Positions 62,176-64,000 of a DNA stretch of 64,000 nucleotides are shown piece by piece. How positions within the stretch are numbered: the stretch's first letter is position 1; each line of letters begins with the position of its first letter. Origin of the DNA: Actinomadura sp. J1-007. Its GTDB lineage: Bacteria > Actinomycetota > Actinomycetes > Streptosporangiales > Streptosporangiaceae. Both the position numbers and the translations under genes were made by a program. The stretch spans positions 744,001 through 808,000 of the forward strand of contig NZ_WING01000002.1 in the NCBI RefSeq assembly GCF_009793335.1, given 5' to 3'. The notes under the pieces were generated by a model that saw only the letters and a program-made list of their open reading frames with translations, was not told the DNA's origin and searched no databases.

Positions 62176-63309
62176 TCAGGGGGAGAGGCCGCGGATCAGG
62201 TCCGACACCCGGACGATCCCGAGGCAGCGGCCGTGCTCGTCCACCACGACCAGGTCGTCGTACACCCGGTCGCCCTCCCGGCCCGCCGCCCGCAGCGCCG
62301 CGACCGCCGGGACGGTCCGCGGCACCAGCCGCGGCGGGTCGGCCAGCCGCGCCGCGGGCTTGTGCGCGTGCAGCGCGTGCCCGTACGCCCCCGACAGCCG
62401 CAGCAGGAACCGGGTGCGGTCCACGGTCGCGCGGGGCCGCTGCCGCTCGTCCACCAGGACCACGCTGGTCGTGCCCGTCTCGGCGTTCAGCGCGTTCAGC
62501 ACGGCGTCGGCGGTCGCGGTGTGCGGCATCGTGACCGCCGGGAGCGTGAACTCCGACACCCGCGGCCCGAGGTCGGGCACCGCCCGGTCGGGCCGCCCGG
62601 ACTCCTCCGCCGCGACCGGGACCGTGATCGGCATCCCCGGCCGCCACTCCGGCGGCGCGAGCGCGGGCCCCTGGACGAGCCGCACGCCGAGCTCGCGGAC
62701 GTTCAGCACCTGGTCCTCGGTCGCGAGGCCGGGCGCGAGCACGTGCGCGCCGAGCCGGTGCGCGAGGTCGACCAGCGCGGTCACCAGCGCCGACCGCCGC
62801 GGGTCCCCGCCGGTGCGCCGGGCCAGCTCAGGATCCAGCTTCGCCAGGTACGGCGCGCCGTCCACCAGCAGGTCCAGCGGCGCGTACGCGGCGCCGACGC
62901 CCGCGAGCCCGACCAGGTAGCCGGCCCGGCGCAGCCCGCGCAGCGCGCCGGACACCGCCGGGCGCTGCGAGGGGTGGAAGCCGCCGGTCACGCAGATGAT
63001 GACCTCCTGGGGACGCCGTCCCGTCTCGCCCAGCCCGTGGTGCAGCTCGGCGAGGAACGCGTCCCCGTGGGTCAGGGAGTCGGCGCGCAGGCCGATCTGG
63101 AGGGGGAGGGGGGTGCCGAGGCCGGCCGCGGCCCGCGCGGCCTCGACCGCCCTCCGCAGGTCCTCGGCCGCCGGGTCCACCCGCGTGCCCGCGGGCGGCG
63201 CTCCGGACGGCCCCGCGTGCGTCTCCACGGCGACGACGGACCCGGTGTCGAGATCGACCACCGGGTGGAACACCGCCCTCGCCGGAAGCAGGACATCCAC
63301 GGCTGACAC
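62176..63309 (-). CDS. Degenerate EAL domain plus CBS-like pair
   Basis: Cytoplasmic signalling protein of about 377 residues. The N-terminal EAL fold (about 1-240) is recognisable in ARAVFHPVVDLDTGSVVAVE and YLAKLDPELARR, but the EAL motif itself reads ETH, and other catalytic acids appear missing, so it is probably not a c-di-GMP phosphodiesterase. It could still bind the nucleotide. The C-terminal 130 residues resemble a CBS pair (VLNALNAETGTTSVVLVDE; DDLVVVDEHGRCLGIVRVSD). GTG 63309 is taken as start; TTG 63333 is possible. Related EAL-CBS proteins exist (YkuI type). Confidence 0.75.
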   Translation of the reverse strand: MSAVDVLLPARAVFHPVVDLDTGSVVAVETHAGPSGAPPAGTRVDPAAEDLRRAVEAARAAAGLGTPLPLQIGLRADSLTHGDAFLAELHHGLGETGRRPQEVIICVTGGFHPSQRPAVSGALRGLRRAGYLVGLAGVGAAYAPLDLLVDGAPYLAKLDPELARRTGGDPRRSALVTALVDLAHRLGAHVLAPGLATEDQVLNVRELGVRLVQGPALAPPEWRPGMPITVPVAAEESGRPDRAVPDLGPRVSEFTLPAVTMPHTATADAVLNALNAETGTTSVVLVDERQRPRATVDRTRFLLRLSGAYGHALHAHKPAARLADPPRLVPRTVPAVAALRAAGREGDRVYDDLVVVDEHGRCLGIVRVSDLIRGLSP

Positions 63310-63443
63310 AACCGCATCATGCCGCTTCTCCAAGGACGAAACGGAAGTTGTCAGCAGAAGTTAACGCACAATTCGCGCAGGCGGCGGGCCGTCCGGGCAC
63401 GGGTCCGGGCGTCCCGGTCCCGGTCCGGGCGCCGTGGAACGCT

Positions 63444-63839
63444 TCACACGCCCCGGCCGCCCGCGACCGCGGACACCGCGTACGTTCCGCCGGCGAGCGC
63501 GGCGAGCCACGCGTACGGCGTGATGTCCGCGCCGCGCAGCGCCTGCACCACGACCGCCGCGACGAGCGCGGCCACCAGCACGTCGCCGGTCATCGCCGCC
63601 GCCTTCAGGTGCGCGCGGGCGCGGTGGCCGCTGCCGAACGACTCGCTGATCGCCAGTGCGGGCTCGTTGCGCCGGTAGGCCAGGTGCGCGGCGTACCCGG
63701 CGAGGACGGCGAGCGCGACCAGCGCCTTGCCCCCGTGCCCGTCGCTCGCCAGCACGGCGGCGACCACCACCCCCGCGGCGAGGACGGTTCCGGGCACGAT
63801 CCAGCGGCTGAGGCTGCGGTGTTCGGGGGCGATCCACAT
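63444..63839 (-). CDS. Small integral membrane protein, unknown function
   Basis: Protein of 131 residues from ATG 63839, which has GGAGAAG 9 bp upstream; a TTG at 63881 would add 14 residues. Four hydrophobic segments are visible (about 15-32, 38-52, 83-97, 107-125), with a polar middle loop RRNEPALAISESFGSGHRAR. I do not recognise the family with certainty. It lies between the EAL-CBS gene (same strand) and a divergent AIM24-like gene. Confidence 0.65.
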   Translation of the reverse strand: MWIAPEHRSLSRWIVPGTVLAAGVVVAAVLASDGHGGKALVALAVLAGYAAHLAYRRNEPALAISESFGSGHRARAHLKAAAMTGDVLVAALVAAVVVQALRGADITPYAWLAALAGGTYAVSAVAGGRGV

Positions 63840-63949
63840 GCCGGACATCTTCTCCGATAGCCGGGCGATCAGGCTTCCCAACGCGCCGTTCGCGGCCGGT
63901 CCCGGTTCGGCCCTCCTTTCGGCCCTTCCGGACGGTAGGTTGTGGGCCC

Positions 63950-64000
63950 GTGGCGCAATTTCGACTGAACGGCTCCAAGATGCTGGCCGTCGATCTCGCC
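63950..64000 (+). CDS. Probable AIM24-family protein (5' end only)
   Basis: Only the first 17 codons lie in the window: GTG then AQFRLNGSKMLAVDLA. This closely resembles the start of an actinomycete AIM24-family protein that I recall as MAQFRLQGSKVLAVD. The rest is outside the window. No strong ribosome-binding site is seen (GTAGGTTGTGGGCCC precedes). Confidence 0.5.
   Translation, partial: MAQFRLNGSKMLAVDLA

Noticed and set aside
61400..62920. 506-residue response regulator with a long C-terminal extension
   Set aside because: The extension is antisense to the EAL-CBS gene and crosses a terminator hairpin. A single missing base near 62036 gives a normal 222-residue regulator.
1..64000. CRISPR array, IS element, integrase, tRNA or rRNA gene
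   Set aside because: I saw no regularly spaced repeats, transposase or integrase motifs, and no recognisable tRNA or rRNA sequence. The tandem repeats found have two or three units only.

Overview
The window is very GC-rich (third codon positions almost all G or C), uses many GTG and some TTG starts, and packs genes with ATGA/GTGA overlaps. Together with OpcA, a SufR-led suf operon, an iron box of the IdeR/DmdR type, a DUF397/WhiJ-like trio and a proteasome beta subunit, this points to an aerobic filamentous actinomycete. The linkage tkt-tal-pgi-zwf-opcA-pgl / ctaB / ctaA / suf resembles Streptomyces and Streptosporangiales; my best guess is Thermomonosporaceae (Actinomadura-like). That placement is inference.

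Layout. 1-2.5 kb: end of an ABC-2 exporter and an orphan NarL-type response regulator. 2.5-7.5 kb: purine salvage, with a LacI regulator divergent from a purine permease, adenine deaminase and an alpha/beta hydrolase, with two LacI-type operators between. 7.5-12.5 kb: MFS transporter, orphan histidine kinase, polysaccharide-type ABC exporter, TetR regulator. 12.6-14 kb: L,D-transpeptidase lipoprotein. 14-26 kb: a leftward central-carbon operon, tkt, tal, THREE tandem Pgi-like genes, zwf, opcA, pgl. Only the first Pgi copy keeps a full active-site set; the second is partly changed and the third has lost nearly all of it. 26.9-30.2 kb: heme O/heme A synthesis (ctaB, ctaA) with a PrsW-type protease between. 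30.3-31.9 kb: WhiJ/AbaA-type regulatory trio. 31.9-38.6 kb: Uma2 nuclease-fold protein, VOC protein, PolX, a lone proteasome beta subunit, an EamA transporter and a second ABC-2 exporter. 38.8-46.6 kb: arginine deiminase cluster (transporter, arcA, arcB, arcC, second transporter, universal stress protein). 46.6-53.5 kb: iron box, sufR, sufB, sufD, Rieske ferredoxin, sufC, sufS, sufU, sufT. 53.5-59.2 kb: OmpR-type two-component system divergent from a lipoprotein and a MacB-like exporter. 59.3-64 kb: methyltransferase, NarL-type two-component pair, degenerate EAL-CBS protein, membrane protein and the start of a probable AIM24 gene.

Reading caution: about 18 places need one extra base to restore an otherwise perfect family alignment. 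Every one is a single-base deletion, mostly in a short G/C run, and they hit housekeeping genes such as zwf, sufS and polX. I read these as sequencing or assembly errors, not real pseudogenes, and annotate the genes as intact with the break position given.
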